From Ureaplasma sp. (lineage in GTDB: Bacteria; Bacillota_I; Bacilli_A; Mycoplasmatales; Mycoplasmoidaceae), in NCBI GenBank assembly GCA_020024695.1, contig JAHHTK010000003.1:1-57964 (forward strand): 57,964 bases of DNA, written 5' to 3'. Positions within the stretch are counted from its first letter, which is position 1. Every line of letters begins with the position of its first letter. This document shows, one piece after another, positions 1 to 12,160 of the stretch. The position numbers and the translations under genes are program-made. The notes beneath the pieces are model-generated. The model saw only the letters and a program-made list of their open reading frames with translations, did no database searches and was not told the origin of the DNA.

Positions 1-3000
1 TAGCATCTTGAACTTTAGTATCACCAATATCGGCTTTGTTTTTCATTAAATCGGTGATATTGTTTTTTAAGATGTCAAAAATAATTTCTTGACGTTTCTT
101 ATCAAAGACCATGGATAAATCATAATCAAAGCTAGTATGCATGACTTTCGCTCCATCTTCAACTCTAACATTAGTAAGGTTATCTAAACTAGTCATATCA
201 AAGTTAATATTACCATCAAAAGTAATTGTCACATCTAATGGTACCTTGTTAGATTGAGTTATGTTATTAGTATTTCAATGCAACAATACATCATTAATTA
301 AATTTGAATTAAATTTAGTACTACTTAAAGCATCTTTGACTTGGTTTAAAATCGCTGCTTCAATATAGTTTTGATCTAATTGAGCTTGTACCATGCTAGC
401 TGGATTTTCATATCGGCTATTTAATCAGTCATGAATAGCATCCACTATAATCTTCGCTCGGTTGTCATTTAAGACATCTGGTGCAGGTTGTTGGCTTGCT
501 GGAACAAATTTAGTGTTAATTGCAATAACGTTGTCTTGAATTGTGCAATCTTTATCTGATGTATTATTAGCTACATGACTGTTAGGTTTTAAATCAATAG
601 TAACTTGAACATCATTATTATCTTGTTTAACTACTTGAATCTTTTCAATCTTATTTTCATTAATACCCACACTATCAAGTACCTTAGCAATCATACTATC
701 AACTTGAGTTTGATTATTTAAATCTAACACTTCATTAATGTTTTGATTAAAGACTTCACCAATTTTTGTTTTCAATTCTTGAATTTGTTCATCAGTTAAT
801 GTAACTGGTTCACTCACATTCGGAACAATTGGACTACTAATAATAATCTTGTTTGGTTCAAAACTAATATCTTTAACTGAATTGTCAACTGACGTTTCAA
901 TTGTTGTCTTGGGATTCAAACTTACAATCGTTTCAACTTCTTTTTTATTGACTTGATCAATTTCAACTCCAGTAATTGACCCACCACTAATACCATTATT
1001 AGCTAAGACATCCTTGACTTTATTTTCAATTTCAGTGACTTGTTGATGGTTATCTAAATTCAAATTAGGATCAGTGTTTTTATCAAATAAACTATCTACA
1101 TTGTCTTTAATATTATTAATGTTGCCTTCACCTAATTGAACAGGGCGATTTAAATTAGGGATATAGTCAGCACTAATTTGAATTTGATTATTTTCAATCA
1201 CAAAACTTGAATTATGGTTATTATCTACCACTTGACTATTAGCTATTAAATCTACTGTAATTGAAACAGCATCATTACTATCAATACTATAGTTGACAAG
1301 ACTAATCTTATCTTTATTAATTCCACCTTCATTTAAAATATCAATAATCTTTTGATTGATTTGATCATGATCATTAACATTTAATTGAGGATTAGAATAA
1401 CCATTGAAAACATCATTAATCTTGTTTAACATCTCGCTAATTTGTTGGTCACTTACTCTAACTAAATTAGGATTAGGAGCAAAACTAGTTTGAATTTCAA
1501 TTTGGTTACCATTAATACTAAAGTCTTGGTTATGAGTATTAACTGTAACCCTACTATCAGGAATTAGAACCACATCGATTTTAATGTTATTAGTATCATT
1601 TTCTTGATGAATTTCAATTCTTTGAATCTTATCATTACTAATTCCACCTGTTGCTAAAATATCTTGAATTTGGCTAACAACATCTTGTTTGGTTTCATGA
1701 GTAATATTTGGATTCTTTGTTTCATTAAAGATGTTGTCAATTGCTGTTTTTAATTGACTAATAGCTGCATCATTTAAATTGACGCTTACATCAGGAGTGA
1801 TGACAGTGTGAATATCTAAAGTATGGATTATATTATTCACATTGATGTTAGCGTTGGTTGGTAAACCCACATTAGTATTTGGGTTTAATTCAACCTGAAT
1901 AGTTACGTTTCCATCTTGGTTTGAATTAATCACAATCTTTTGAATGTCAGTGTCTTTAAAACCGTTCTTAGTTAAAATACTGTGAATATCAGATTCAATT
2001 TGTTTGATTTGATCTGGATTAGTTAAATCAAGGTTGTGATGTATGTTTTGATCAAAAACTTTTTTGATTTCAGATTCAATTTGGGCCACATTTTCAGGAG
2101 TTAAGGTTAATGTCGGAGCACCTAAAACTACTTCCATCTTATTATCATGGAAATAGAAGTTAGGGTCAGTATGAGCTCCACTCACTTTAATTTCTGGATT
2201 AAAGATAATTTCTACAACTGGATTGTGCAAGTTGTGAGTGTCTAAATTGATTTCTTTTAGTTGTTGTAAATCAATTCCATTTTTATTTAAAATGTCTTGA
2301 ATACCTTGAATTAAGTCGTTATATTGGTTTGGATTATTTAAATCACTTTGGTGACTATTAATAAACTCATTCAAATCTTTTTGCAACTGATTCATTTGGT
2401 CATCACTCATCACTAAATCAATATCAGCTGGAGTTACATAAGAATGAATATCTAACGTGTGGTTAAGATTGTTACCAACTATGTCACGGGTATTTTCAAG
2501 ACCAAGTTTAGTAGCATCACTTAATTGCACTTGAATATTCACATCATTACTATTAGCAACTGGAGAAATGGTGATATTTTGAATATCAGTTGGTTTTAAT
2601 CCATTATTTTCTAAAATGTTTTTAATATCTTGTTGTAATGTTTGAATTTGGTTTGGGTCTGATAAATCTAAGTTAGGGTGTTGATTTTTGTTTAATAAGT
2701 CTTTAAATTGTTGTTGAATTTTAGTTACTGTTTCAGGACTTCAAACAACAGTTGGAACACCTAAGGAAATTTCCATTTGATTATTGTTAAACTTAAAGTT
2801 TGGGTTGGTTGTGTCTAAACCTGACACAATGACATCGGGATTAAAAATAACTTTGATTTCTGGATAAACTCCTGAAGTATCAAGTTGAACGTCTTTAATC
2901 TTAGAAATATTAATATTATTTTGGTTCAAAATATCTTTTATTGCTTTGATTAAATCAGTTTGTTTATCTGGATTATTTAAATCGTCTTGATTAGTATTAA

Positions 3001-3529
3001 TAAAGTTGTTTAAGTCTTTTTCAAGTTGATCCATTTGGTCTTTGGAAAGTTCAATGGAAACTGTATTCTTTGGAATGACATGCACTTTCACACTAACTTC
3101 ATCATCAACAACTTTAAAATCAGGATTAGTTTTAAATTCATCTAAATTAGCATTTGGACTAAATTGAATAGTAATTTTAATGTCCCCATCACTATCAATT
3201 TCACCAATATTAATATGGTCAATATCATTTTGACTAATTCCATTTTGTTCAAGACAATCTTCAATTTGTTGTTTTAATTTGTCTTGTAAAACTGGATTTT
3301 TTAGTGTGTTATTGTTAATATCACCAACCTCTGGATTTTTGTTAGCATTAAAGATATCATCCAATGCTTGTTTAATTTTATCTGTGTTGTCAACATCAAT
3401 GTTTTTAGCTTTGGAACTAGATTGATGTCTTAATTTATATTGAATAGCAAAAGCGATTGAACCAGCGACCACTGCACTTCCAAATACAGAGGCTGTAATA
3501 ATCGAAATTTTGCCTGCTTTCTTAGTCAT
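1..3529 (-). CDS. Repeat-built membrane-anchored surface protein (3' end outside window)
   Basis: I do not recognise a named family. The gene starts at 3529 and is open to the left edge, giving at least 1176 residues. Residues about 7-29 form one hydrophobic helix after MTKKAGK with no lipobox cysteine, so it is probably an N-terminal anchor with the rest outside the cell. From about residue 50 the protein is at least nine copies of a module of roughly 105 residues: a helix around DxIFN, a second helix ending DIL-x-NGI, then two strand segments rich in N, D, I and V, one ending near P-N. The last visible part (left of position 430) is a diverged copy. TGA encodes W at 2741 and 425. Adhesin or antigenic-variation roles are inference only. 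Confidence 0.85.
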
Positions 3530-3644
3530 ATTGTTTTCTCTCTATCTATTTAAATTGTCATAATGCCTACTACGTCTGCTCCTTATCAGTTTTCAACAAA
3601 ATTATTTGTCTTGTAAGTAGAGCATCTAAACAATCTTTAATGTA

Positions 3645-3655
3645 TTATTATAAGT
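3645..3655 (-). promoter_or_regulatory. Possible -10 box for the surface repeat gene
   Basis: On the minus strand TATAAT lies at 3652-3647, about 120 bases before the start codon at 3529. I see no convincing -35 box. The leader would be unusually long for this window. Confidence 0.3.
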
Positions 3656-3730
3656 TATCGTTTGGATCCAGATAAAAATATTTTGAGATTCAAATTCTTA
3701 TCTTGATCTAATGCTTTCTTGAAGCATCAA

Positions 3731-3764
3731 AAAAGAGAGTATTACGTCTCATTACTCTCTTTTT
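3731..3764. terminator. Bidirectional hairpin terminator after the FtsX permease
   Basis: An 11-bp perfect stem (AAAAGAGAGTA with TACTCTCTTTT) has T runs on both strands. On the minus strand it lies 140 bases past the permease stop and before the repeat-protein promoter, so it separates the two. The rest of the 3530-3903 gap holds no open frame that I can support. Confidence 0.8.
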
Positions 3765-3903
3765 GATTACACCGAAGATATTGAAGAGTAATTGAGCTAT
3801 CTTGGTTGTAATTCTAATTTTATTGTATGCTAAAACACACAAAAAATAACAAATAACAAAATGCAAAATAAAATCTTTGGCTGTGACACCAAAGATTCAA
3901 AGA

Positions 3904-6900
3904 TTAGTTTTCAAAGTTAATTGCTTGTGGTAAATTAATCTTGCTCATTTTTTCTTTAACTACACTAAACATGACACTGAAGATGATTAATAAGCCACCA
4001 ACGGTTGCTAAATAGATTCATCAAGGAGCGACTGGATTAATGATGATATTAAATAATGAGAAAGTAATATTTGAAATTAATGCTAAGATACCATAAGTTA
4101 ATGGGATCGCAATTAATAATCCAAGCAATAACACAATGAAGTAAATAAATAAGAAGTTGAAGGTGTTCTTTCAATCACCGATTCCTAAGACCTTCATAAT
4201 CGCAATTAAACGACGGGATTCAGTGACGATCATGGTTGCCATTAAACAAATAATGATTAATAAGGTTGGCAATAAAGACACCAGAATAATGGTTTGAATA
4301 TTAGTTAAGGTGGTATCAATGGTGCTACCAACTAAACTAGTCGCAAATTTAGCATCAACCCCACAAATAGTTGGGTTAATTAAAGTTAAGCTATTAGAAC
4401 CGTTACCAAATAATTTAATTAAGTTAGTAACAACTTGGTCCATACTTTGGCTAGCTTCATAGAAGTCAAACTTCAAGATACCATTTAATTTACTTAAACA
4501 AATAGAAATGGTGTCCCGACAGTCGTTATTAACAATTGAGCCATTTTGGTTTAACAATAAGGTTGGGTGGATCGGACTCATACCAGTGATACTATACATA
4601 GAAACAAAACTATTGACCATTGGACTGTTTGGATTGTTAGTATAGAAACCATTGAATGGCACATAGTTTAATGGTTGGCCGTTCGCATCTGTTAAATCTT
4701 GGTATGAACCCTTGGCTCCTAAACGATCAGAATCATATTGCAACATATGGTTGGCAAAGGCTTGGTTCGTATACATTTGTTGTTCAGATTTAGAGGTGGT
4801 AATGCCAACAATTGTAAATGGATACAATTGGGTATTGACATCTTGGTTAAATTTATCAATGTATCTAAATAAACCATTATCAGGTGTGATAGCTAAATGA
4901 TCACCGACTTTTAAGTTATACAATCGAGCCATAACTTCGTTAACAATTAATGGATAAGAACCGTCAGGTAAAACCTCTTTTAATTGTGAGTTCATCACTT
5001 GGTTATGACTGTCATATAAAAGGACAGATGCTTTATCAGGGTGATCTAATTGGTTAAGACCGATAATCTTTGCATTATTTAGTAATACTTGGTTATCAGT
5101 TCCATGATATAAACGTCCTGTGACATAAGTATAGGTGTTTTCAATTACATGACTATTGTTATAGTCATCACTTAAAGCCACGATATTAGGAGCTAATTTA
5201 TAAATTGAATCATAACCTTGGGTAGTGGTGTCTACTTTCGCTACTTTATTTAATCAAGTTTGGTAAACCTTATTTTGTGGGTTAGTTAATAAATAAACAT
5301 ATAAACGCACGGTTTCAGGTTTTCATTGAATGTCAGGTAAGTGAGCAATGGCAATGTCTTGGTTAAATAAATAGTTACGTTTGCCATTAAAGTCTTGGAC
5401 ACTGGTTAATAAAGAATAGTTCTTATTTAACACTGGCATGTTGTCTTTGTCTAATGCTAATGGGCGACCGTCAATGTTAATTGGGTTATAACTATGAATA
5501 TTATCAGGTCGGTTGGTTTGCATTTGACCATAATAATTTTCATAAGTTAAGATTGGATCAACAGGTTGAATATGGCCAGCAGCAACTTGGTCTAAATAAG
5601 TATAGAAGCCAATAAGACGTTGCACTGTAATTTTAGTTGATTCAATTGAACTAGAAACTAAAACTTTTGGCAAGATGTTTTTAGAAACACTTCAAGGGTT
5701 AACTTGCATACCCCCTAAATCAAAGTCAATGTCTAATCCTAATTGGGTAAAGGCATTGTTTTTAAAGAACTGTAAGTCCCCTAAATATTGTTTAGCAATC
5801 TTGAAACTTAAGAAATAAGAACTTGTGAATTTTAAATCACTGTCATATGGATCATTTCAAGTTTGTTTAAAGTCTTTTGGAGCATAGGTGTTAGAAACCC
5901 CTTCGTAATCCACATAAAGTGGTTGTGGGTTAGCAACATCAATGTTTGGAGTTCCATTTAAACTAGCCTTTTCAGGTGTAAAGCACATGAAATTATAACC
6001 ATCAAATGTTTGTAATTGACCAGTTAAACTGGTTAAGTTAAGGCTGTTGTTATCAATGAAACGTGATAAAGTTTCACCACTAAGGGCAACTGATGATTTA
6101 GTACCATATTGATAACTAGGTAATTGAGCAGCTAATCATAACTTTAAGGTAATTTCATTTGCAGTAATGTTCGTCTTACCTAAGATAGCTGAATTATTCA
6201 CACTACCAATACTTTGATAATTAGTATCATTATCAAAATCTTGGTTATTTAAAGTGTTACCAATTCCTTGTTGGGTCGTTCCGATTTGACTAAATGGCAT
6301 TGTGTAGTATCAGCCACCCGAAATCGTTGGACTAATTAAATCAGTTCCATAATTATAGTTTTTGTTCTTTTGAGTATAGTCTAATGCAGTTGTAAAGGTG
6401 TTCAAGGTTCCAATTGTTGTGGTGGACAAGGTCACAAACGTGGTAATAACCCCGACCAGAGTTAAAAACCGAGTGACATTTCCTAACATATAAGTGACTT
6501 TGAAAGCGTGGGTTGGACGCATTTTTCTAGTCATTCACTTGGAATTTTCCACCAAAGCATTCATTCTAAACGAAACTGAACTAGTTAATAATTCGGTGAC
6601 ATTCTTTCTTAATGTTCACATAACAACAAAGTAGTTTACTAAATATAATAGTCCCACAATCGCTAACGGAATCAATAAGAATAACCATCAAATGTAATAG
6701 TTATATGTAACTGGTAAACATCAATAAGAACTAATTGAATTAAGAATTAAAGGTTGTAATAAGGTTGCAAATCAATAGCCTAAGACCCCTGCAATCACCC
6801 CAGGAATTAAAGCAAATGGGAACATCATTTTAACTAATTGTTTCTTTTGAACCCCATTTGAAATTGTAATCCCAAAGGTTTTTTTGTTTTGTTTGACAAT

Positions 6901-9900
6901 GGAACGAATTAAAGTACAAACAAAGACAGCGGTTAAAATTAATAAAATTAATGATAAAACAACTGAAGCAATTAATAAGCCTTGTTGGACAATATTAGAG
7001 AAGTTTGCTCGAGTATATAATAATCGGTTTGGTTGGTTTGGATCATCAGCTAAATATGCTAACCCGCTATTGTTATTAGTAATGTTTCTTTCTAATAAGT
7101 TGTTTAACTTAGGTACAGGATTAAATAATCCTAAATACTTTTTATAGAAAGCATTTCTTTCATTCATCTTATCTTTTTTGATTGCATAATATGATGAAGC
7201 TGAAACCCCTTCATTATTATTTAAGGCATAGTCATAACCATAAGTATTAGCATATAAAACTGGTGCATTCTTAGGGTTAACTAATAAGTTATTAGCATTT
7301 TGGGTTGGATAAATGAATTCAGGACTAATACCACTTCCTACGATTAAGATGTCTTCATCGTTGACATTCATTTTGTATTTAGCATCCACATCAGTTAATC
7401 AGCTAAAGAAGTCGTTGTAGTATTTTCATTGGCCTGTTTCTTGATTAAAGATTCAGTTTGGACTACTTGGTTGAACCGTACTTGGGATTCCTTGGGTACT
7501 TAAATCAAGTGGTAACATGAATGGTAATTGGCGAGCTTTTTGGAAGGCAGCATAGTCAGTATAAACCATCTTCCCATTGGTGTTATTAGCACTATAAACG
7601 TTACTACTTAAATAACTTTCTGACACTAAAGCCACAAAAGCACTCTTGTCTAAAACATTAGCGTTGACCGAAATAGTTGCCCCTTGACCAAACCCAATTA
7701 AACAACCTAAGTTAATCGTACAAATGTTATTTTTAACAGTTGGAGCAATAAATCTAAAGACTTCCCGTTGTTTTAAATAAGTTGGAACTCAAACATTTTC
7801 AAAGTCTTGTTCATTATGAATCATAGTTTCATCTAAGGCGGCTAATTTAGAAGAAACTTCAATAATATCATTGGTTTGTTTAGTGGTACCATCATAGACA
7901 CACATGGTTGCAAGAACCCGATAAAGTCTATAAGGTTTGACACGTTTAAACCAATCATAATTGTATCTATCTAATAAAACAGTATTGTTATGATAAACAG
8001 ATCATTGAAGGTCCAGAATATCATTAGTTAAGGTATAGATTTCATTAGTATCAATGGTTAAAGAAGGTTCAAAATATCTTCAATCAATCGGTTGGTTGCT
8101 AACGACATTGTTAACAGTCGCATCGGGTTGAATCTTACTATAAGTATATGAAATTCCTTGATTATCAATTTGGGTTGTGAAATCATTACTGTGACGGTAA
8201 TTTAAACCTAAGGTTTGTAATAACCCTTCGGTGGTATATCAGGAATTGTAATAATAAGCAGGACTTAATCAACTTGCTTGTAAAGCATTAGTCAGTGCTT
8301 GACTTACAAATTGGTTTCAAGCTAAAGCTGGGTCATGACTAGTTTTTAAACTCGTTAAGAAACCATTTTGATGTTCATTTAAGTAATTAATTAAATCAGC
8401 TTTTATAAAAGTATAAAAACTATCAATGTTGATTTGATTAATTAACATTTCAAACCGTTGGTTATTAGTTAAACTTCCGTTATTAACTAAACTATCCACA
8501 TATTTTAGAACTTTAGCACTTTCGTTTTGTCAATCATTACATTTATATTTTGGACTGACAAAATTAGCTAAATAACTGTGAGCTTGGTCGTATCACAATT
8601 TAGAAGCATTCACTAATTCAGTTGGTAATTTATTATCTTGAATTAATTGTTCAGGAACCCATAACACGGTTTCAAAATATTTTAAGAAGGGATATTGACT
8701 TTGTAAGGTGGTTAAATTAGCTAAGGTGACATCCTTTGCATCTAACCGTTGGCTTGGTAAAGTAGCATCTTCTTGCTTTAATAACTCATAATATTGTTTA
8801 AAGTCTTGTTGGGTACCATTATTTGCAAATAAGGTTTGGTAAGCAAATAAATCAGAACCACGCATTTTTTGAGGATCTAATTTAATTAAATAAGGCACTC
8901 AATTAGCAGCAACAATATTATCAGGTTGAGAAGCTAAAGTGTTAAATGACTCACCAATACTTAAAAAGATTTCTAAGTTATTGCGTTCAGTTTCGGGACT
9001 GGTATAAGTTCTCCGATACATATCAGCCACATCTTTGGCATAATTATCTAAATATTTAGCTTGGTCACCAAAATAAATCGTCACTGTGTTAGGTGTCGTA
9101 TAGTTATCATTAGAGGCTCTAAAGACATTAAAGTCATCTTGATTAACATTGTCCACATTAACAATGTTATGATTGATGGACATACTGGTGGTTGGATTAA
9201 AACCAGTAGCTTGGACTTTTCCAAAAGTTGGAGTCCCAATAACATTGTCATGTTCATCAACTAAAATATCTTGGACATCAAAAATTTGAGGACCCCCGAA
9301 CCCTTGCTTAGTAACAAAAGGAATCCCTTGATTTTGAGGTTTGTCACCAGCACTAAATGAGAAAAACTCACTGGCTTGGTTTAAAATTTGGGTACGAATT
9401 TCAGGAGCAAGGTTAGTTAAACTCGAGAAAAGATCATCACTATATTTTTTGATTCTTAATAAGTTGCTACCGTCTGGGGTTGGTTGGGTCGCAAAATAAT
9501 AGACCAATTTTTGTTGGTCATTCGGAATGGCGTTTTTCCAAACTGTCACCCCTGGGCGGGTTTGATAACCACCAATGGTTTTGACTGGAAAATCGTGAAT
9601 ATTTTGATTACCTAAATGTTTGGTATATGGGGGTTGTAATTGAACATTAGTCTCATCTAAATTAATTGGTTCTAAACTAACAGGCACATCATTATTTAGT
9701 GATGTAGAAATGGAAAAATCAAAAGCGTTACCTTGATCAATAATCGCTTTTTTAGACATATCTAAGTTATAGTTAGTTAAAACCGTTGCTGTCAACCCTG
9801 TTGCAGCAAGCGTAGTTAAAATGGTTAATTGAGTCGCTAATCCTTTGGTTTTTCAAAAGACCCGAAAACCATTTTTAATTAAAAGTTTATTTAACGAATT

Positions 9901-9909
9901 ATTCTTCAT
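3904..9909 (-). CDS. Giant FtsX-type ABC transporter permease (2001 aa)
   Basis: One frame runs from ATG at 9909 to TAA at 3904 with many TGA-encoded tryptophans. Layout: an N-terminal membrane helix near residues 25-43, a large outside domain to about 955, three membrane helices near 960-985, 1030-1050 and 1065-1090, a fourth near 1145-1170, a second outside domain to about 1865, then three helices near 1875-1900, 1920-1945 and 1965-1985. This is the double FtsX arrangement of MacB/LolC-type permeases, with very large ectodomains as known in mycoplasmas. The ATPase partner is not beside it. The substrate is unknown; lipid or lipoprotein handling, or mechanotransmission, is inference. The start is fixed by the helix following MKNNSLNKLLIKNGF. 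Confidence 0.88.
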
Positions 9910-9983
9910 TTTTTAAAAATCCATTTAATTATTTTACTAGAAAAGAGACCCGAACAAAAACAAAAAAATCCGTTTTAAATGTT

Positions 9984-10397
9984 TTAGTCAATTTTTTTGT
10001 TATTTGTGGCTTTTGATAAGTCAGGAGCGACAAAATCAGAACTTTTTACAATTTTTCCTAAGTGGTTAAATTGGGTGCCTTTTTTATCATTCGCATCCAT
10101 AATCAGGTTTAAAATTTCTTGTGGATCATAACCTAATTTGTAGATGGCTCCAAGACTAAAAACAATGATGTCCCCGAACCCATCAGCAATTACAGATTTA
10201 TCAAGAATAACATCTTGGTTTCTTATTTGCTTTATATAGTCATAAGCAATTTGGTCATGGTCAGGACTGTTTTGACCGACCAATTCTAACACTTCGCTAT
10301 ACACATAAGCAACTTCTTGAACTAAGTCAAATGGTTTTTGGTCTAAGCCCCGTTTCTTGTTTCAATCAATGACCCGTTTAATCACATTCGGTTTCAT
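9984..10397 (-). CDS. MazG/PRA-PH-like all-alpha NTP pyrophosphohydrolase
   Basis: 137 residues. The sequence shows helices with EVAYVYSEVLEL near residue 25, then IADGFGDIIVF and LGYD, and the tail pattern NDKKG...GKIVKS..F.APDL. This is the pattern of small all-alpha nucleoside triphosphate pyrophosphohydrolases related to phosphoribosyl-ATP diphosphatase and phage Cof-like enzymes, which hydrolyse nucleotides to monophosphate and pyrophosphate. The ATG at 10397 lies inside the end of the upstream hydrolase gene (20-bp overlap), so translation is probably coupled. The exact nucleotide substrate cannot be read; a house-cleaning or dUTPase-like role is possible. Confidence 0.72.
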
Positions 10398-11184
10398 GTT
10401 GCACTTTCACTTTCTTTAAAATACTGATTAAGATATCATTAAAAATTCGGGTTTGATCCACAAATAAATAATGGGACGCATTGGTCATATTTAAAATCAT
10501 GATGGAAGGATTATTATTTCGTAACCAGTGATAAGTAATTTGAGGGTCAATGATTTGGTCGTCATTTCCCAATAATAAATAAGTATTTGAAGGAATCCGT
10601 AGTTCAATTTTATACATTAAGTTCAGGTTAATATAATCGCTTAAAAATCCTCTTAAGGTATCAAAATAATCTCAATGCATCGTAATCTTTTGCACATATG
10701 CATTAAATCGGTCATCATAAAAATCCCCATAAATATCAGTTAAATAATAATACTGTTTCGATAACTGCAAATAAATTGCTTTTTTATTAAATTTATAGCT
10801 TGGTTTATCAGACACATAGGGATTTAAATAACCCTTACTAGTAATTGGGTTAATTAAAATAGTCGCTAAATATTTTTCACTTTCGAGATAGTTAAAATAA
10901 TTAGCTAATAATCCCCCGAAACCATGGCCCATAATGACGACATTCTTTTGGTCAATGAACTTAACAAAATCATTCGTAAATTCATAATAATTGTTTAAAC
11001 TAATTTTGGCCCCTAATTGAAAAATTTGGTCATATTTTAAGATATATCAGTTCGCAAACTTATTTTCTTTTAAGATGGGATAGATAGGTAAATCAAGGTC
11101 ATCATATTCAGATAAATAGATGACATTGATGTCTTGGTGATGGTCAATAAAAAGATAATCTTGATTAATTACAAATGAATACAT
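10378..11184 (-). CDS. Alpha/beta-hydrolase fold protein lacking the nucleophile serine
   Basis: 268 residues, ATG at 11184. The nucleophile-elbow context VVIMGHGFGG is clear near residues 84-93, but the usual G-H-S-x-G reads G-H-G-F-G (codon GGT). A later segment YLLLGNDDQIIDP has the usual Asp loop, and ASHYLF carries a candidate His. Mollicutes carry several proline-iminopeptidase or lipase-like members of this fold. This copy looks like a pseudoenzyme, or it uses another chemistry. It is the first gene of a two-gene unit with the MazG-like gene. Confidence 0.75.
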
Positions 11185-11233
11185 AATACCTTCTTTATTG
11201 TATTATTTTACTATATTTAGAATTCAAAGAACA

Positions 11234-11263
11234 TTGATTAAATAGTTGGACTGAATTTATAAT
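11234..11263 (+). promoter_or_regulatory. Promoter of the LicA-like kinase gene
   Basis: TTGATT (11234-11239), an 18-base gap and TATAAT (11258-11263). The start codon is 33 bases further on. Confidence 0.55.
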
Positions 11264-11295
11264 GGATATTAATGAAAAGATAAGAAAAGTTGTTT

Positions 11296-12114
11296 ATGTA
11301 TTTAATTAGAGATTTATTAAACAAGGCATTGAAACTTGATTATGATCAAGTGAAAGCCTGTGTCCCTTTTAAACAAGGATTTTTAAATTTTAATTTTTTA
11401 GTCACTGACCAAGCTAACCACCAGTTTGTTTGTCGGATTACTAAACCAAACTGTTTAGTGAACCGAGTACAAGAATACCAAATCTTATTAGACGCCCATT
11501 ATAGTCATTATTTTGACTATTATGATTTAAAAACTGGTAATTATGTGCGAGACTATTTTGCTGACGAAATTAAAGGTCAAAGTAGTCAATGTTATGCTTA
11601 TTTAGAAGCTATTATTCAAGAAATTCAACGGTTCCATCAAAACCAACCAACCTTTGATTATCCCCACTACAATTACCAAATGTATGTTGATTTTGACCAG
11701 AATAAAGCTGATGTTTTTTATAACACCTATAAAAACATTGTTTTAGATTTAAACCACCAAACTCTAATCCCTTGAACCATTAGTCATAATGATTTAAATC
11801 CTACCAATATTTTGGCGACCAAAGCAGGGGTTCACTTTATTGATTTTGAATTTGCATGCTTAAATTATGATTATTTTGACTATGGTTATTTGTTTAAAGA
11901 ACTTTTTATTCAGCAAGCAGATTTAATTTGTTTATGTTTGCAACATAACTGAGACTATCAGTGAATGCTGAACTTCACTTATTTAACTACTTATATTTCT
12001 TATGCTTGAGCACTTAAAATGCCACCATCAAAAGAGATTGAAATCTATTTAACTGGGATTAGAGCTCGTCTTCAATACTATTTAATGTTGATCAAAACTA
12101 GCAAGCACCATTAA
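11296..12114 (+). CDS. Choline/aminoglycoside kinase-like (LicA-type) phosphotransferase
   Basis: 272 residues. The catalytic loop SHNDLNPTNIL (the HxDxxxxN motif) follows a TGA-encoded W near residue 157, and the metal-binding segment IDFEFACLNYDYFDYG follows it. The N-terminal GFLNFNFLV resembles the nucleotide loop of this family. Enzymes of this family phosphorylate choline, ethanolamine or related small alcohols for lipid head groups; the substrate here is inferred only. ATG at 11296 is preferred over an in-frame TTG at 11290. The gene converges on pheT across a shared terminator. Confidence 0.75.
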
Positions 12115-12117
12115 TCA

Positions 12118-12152
12118 AAAAAAGATCCAACTGTTACCAGTTGCATCTTTTT
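12118..12152. terminator. Bidirectional terminator between kinase gene and pheT
   Basis: CAACTG/CAGTTG stem with TTAC loop, extended by GAT/ATC and a run of six A on one side and six T on the other, so it can serve both convergent genes. Confidence 0.8.
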
Positions 12153-12160
12153 TCTTGTTC

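Noticed and set aside
3904..9909. Apparent chain of eight broken genes
   Set aside because: All pieces share one frame and are interrupted only by TGA, which is Trp here; I checked the largest gaps for TAA and TAG and found none.
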